A stretch of DNA of 5,367 bases, from assembly GCA_026786125.1 (NCBI GenBank), contig JAJAYU010000359.1:1-5367 (forward strand), in the 5' to 3' direction. Origin of the DNA: Chamaesiphon sp. Lineage in GTDB: Bacteria; Cyanobacteriota; Cyanobacteriia; Cyanobacteriales; Chamaesiphonaceae. The notes under the pieces were generated by a model. That model saw only the letters and a program-made list of their open reading frames with translations, had not been told where the DNA came from and searched no databases. Position numbers and translations under genes: made by a program. This document shows positions 3,827 to 5,367 of this stretch, in pieces (position 1 is the first letter of the stretch; each line of letters opens with the position of its first letter).

Positions 3827-5367
3827 ATGGACGAAAATTTAAGTTTAGGTAGAACACAAATCACTGATGACCTTGGTGAATTATTGGCGGTGCTACCAGA
3901 GTCGATTCGGACGACATTAGAACGGCATCCCAAACTCAGCATCCTGATTGAAGTTGTGATGGATTTGGGGCGTTATCCCGAAGCCAGATTTCCTGATGGT
4001 GCCGAATATCTCAGCGAAGTAGCGATAACTAGAGCCGAATTGCAGTATTGTGTTGATCGATTGGGTTCATTTAGTGGTGACAATCGGGCTGGGATTGAGC
4101 GCACACTGCACCGGATTAGCTGTATGCGAAATCGCACGGGCGAAATTGTTGGTTTAACTTGTCGAGTTGGGCGGGCGGTTTATGGCACCATCGAAATGAT
4201 TCGAGATCTAGTTGAAACTGGAAAATCAATCTTGATGTGGGGTCGTCCCGGCGTGGGCAAAACTACTGCACTGAGAGAGATTGCGCGAGTTTTAGCTGAT
4301 GAACTTGGTAAACGAGTCGTGATTATCGATACTAGTAATGAAATTGCTGGCGATGGTGATATTCCCCATTCAGCCATCGGGAGAGCTAGACGAATGCAAG
4401 TCGCTCGCCCCGAACTTCAGCATCAAGTGATGATTGAAGCCGTCGAAAACCACATGCCCCAAGTGATTATCATCGATGAAATCGGTACAGAACTAGAGGC
4501 CCTCGCCGCGCGGACGATCGCCGAACGCGGGGTACAATTAGTCGGCACCGCCCACGGTAATAAGCTCGAAAACCTGCTCAAGAACCCGACTCTTTCTGAC
4601 CTCGTGGGTGGGATTCAAACTGTCACCCTGGGCGATGATGAAGCCCGTAGACGCGCATCCCAAAAAACCGTGCTCGAACGCAAGTCACCACCGACATTTG
4701 AAATTGCCGTAGAAATGCAAGATCGCCATCAGTGGGTTGTCCACGATAGCGTCGCCGAAATGGTCGATATTCTCTTGCGTGGTCGCCAACCTACACCCCA
4801 AGTTAGAACAGTTGACGATGAAGGTAAAGTTAGTATCGTTCGTCAAGTTGCCGAACTCGGTCGAAATGGTCTGATGCCACCACCCAATGTGCCCCAATCA
4901 CCCCGTGGCTGGAGATCGACTGGGCGCATGGCTCCGATGGTGCCGATGACTCCACTAGAACTAAGACCGAATACCCTAGCAACCAATGCCTCTCAAGCCA
5001 CCCTCGAAGCCGATCTAGGGTTTTCCCAACTATTAGAGCAAAATTGGGATAGCGATGAGCCATCGTATGCTGGAGCTGTCACTGGTGCCAATGGTGAAGA
5101 CTTGCCACTGCATGTTTATCCCTACGGCATCGGGCGGGACGAATTAGAGCAGGTAATTGAAATCTTAAACTTACCAGTTGTGCTGACCAAAGATATGGCT
5201 AATGCGGACGCTGTATTAGCACTGCGGACACATATCAAAAACCACTCCAAGCTGCGCCAGATTAGCAAAGTGCGTCAAGTGCCGATTTACAGCGTTAAAT
5301 CGGGTACGATTCCCCAGATCACCCGCACCCTGCGCCGGATGCTGCACATGGACGATCCTCTCCCTGG
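3827..5367 (+). CDS. ycf45: Ycf45-type AAA/SpoIIIAA-like ATPase with expected R3H domain, C-terminus beyond window
   Basis: This is a P-loop ATPase related to SpoIIIAA and to the plastid ORF Ycf45, usually annotated in cyanobacteria as an R3H-domain nucleic-acid-binding protein. About 514 residues are visible. An N-terminal domain (about 1-130) precedes the ATPase core, which carries Walker A GRPGVGKTT (139-147, Lys145), Walker B VIIIDEIG (213-220, Asp217/Glu218) and a sensor-like GTAHGN (240-245). A Pro/Met-rich, probably flexible linker follows (about 345-425). Then a separate domain begins at LHVYPYGIGRDELEQV (428-443) and runs to the window edge. The R3H motif normally lies further C-terminal and is not visible. 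The start is the first ATG after an in-frame TAA at 3815-3817; no clear Shine-Dalgarno is seen. It lies in the same direction as ldpA and may be read through from it. Biological role and nucleic-acid substrate are not established. Confidence 0.92.
   Translation, partial: MDENLSLGRTQITDDLGELLAVLPESIRTTLERHPKLSILIEVVMDLGRYPEARFPDGAEYLSEVAITRAELQYCVDRLGSFSGDNRAGIERTLHRISCMRNRTGEIVGLTCRVGRAVYGTIEMIRDLVETGKSILMWGRPGVGKTTALREIARVLADELGKRVVIIDTSNEIAGDGDIPHSAIGRARRMQVARPELQHQVMIEAVENHMPQVIIIDEIGTELEALAARTIAERGVQLVGTAHGNKLENLLKNPTLSDLVGGIQTVTLGDDEARRRASQKTVLERKSPPTFEIAVEMQDRHQWVVHDSVAEMVDILLRGRQPTPQVRTVDDEGKVSIVRQVAELGRNGLMPPPNVPQSPRGWRSTGRMAPMVPMTPLELRPNTLATNASQATLEADLGFSQLLEQNWDSDEPSYAGAVTGANGEDLPLHVYPYGIGRDELEQVIEILNLPVVLTKDMANADAVLALRTHIKNHSKLRQISKVRQVPIYSVKSGTIPQITRTLRRMLHMDDPLP

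Noticed and set aside
4180..4377. 65-codon minus-strand frame over the Walker A region
   Set aside because: It is antisense to the ATPase core; its Pro/Ser/Ile-rich sequence is a typical artefact of P-loop genes read backward.
4685..5063. Two minus-strand frames over the ATPase linker region
   Set aside because: Both are antisense to a continuous, well-supported coding frame and show no family motif.
1..5367. Hidden mobile element or defence system
   Set aside because: No transposase, integrase, nuclease or toxin-like frame and no terminal inverted repeats with target duplications were found around the genes; only small intergenic repeats are present.

Overview
The window looks like chromosomal DNA of a cyanobacterium. 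The strongest marker is ldpA, a clock-input iron-sulfur protein gene known from cyanobacteria. It is followed by a gene for a Ycf45-type ATPase, a family shared by cyanobacteria and plastids. Other signs are one full HIP1 octamer (GCGATCGC, 347-354), many 7-of-8 relatives of it (for example near 2644, 2996, 3058 and 3193), a heptanucleotide tandem repeat, and intergenic repeats of a style common in cyanobacteria. GC content is moderate by eye. I cannot name the genus from sequence alone.

Layout. (1) 1-720, minus: N-terminal two thirds of an Old Yellow Enzyme flavin reductase, cut by the left edge. (2) 721-909: divergent control region with a perfect 9-bp inverted repeat and a promoter-like pair. 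(3) 910-1224, plus: small ArsR-type repressor, probably controlling the reductase and itself. (4) 1225-1375: gap between convergent genes with a long imperfect hairpin and a 16-bp perfect palindrome. (5) 1376-2089, minus: predicted lipoprotein with one EF-hand-like loop, function unknown. (6) 2090-2545: 456 bases without an intact gene, holding three direct repeats upstream of the lipoprotein, a (GACTTAT)4 array, a decayed gene fragment on the minus strand, and a promoter and structured leader for ldpA with a possible 8-codon ORF. (7) 2546-3634, plus: complete ldpA with a GTG start. (8) 3635-3826: a gap filled almost entirely by repeat-like and palindromic DNA. (9) 3827-5367, plus: AAA/SpoIIIAA-like ATPase (Ycf45 family), cut by the right edge before its expected R3H domain.

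How the genes fit together. The reductase and ArsR gene form a likely self-contained module in which the repressor senses a thiol-reactive compound or metal and derepresses the reductase; this is inference. ldpA and the ATPase gene lie in the same direction and may be co-transcribed, but the structured gap between them could uncouple them. The lipoprotein shows no functional link to its neighbours. I found no mobile-element gene, CRISPR array, tRNA, rRNA or defence system. Most of the window is ordinary housekeeping and regulatory DNA; the intergenic regions hold the less explained structure.
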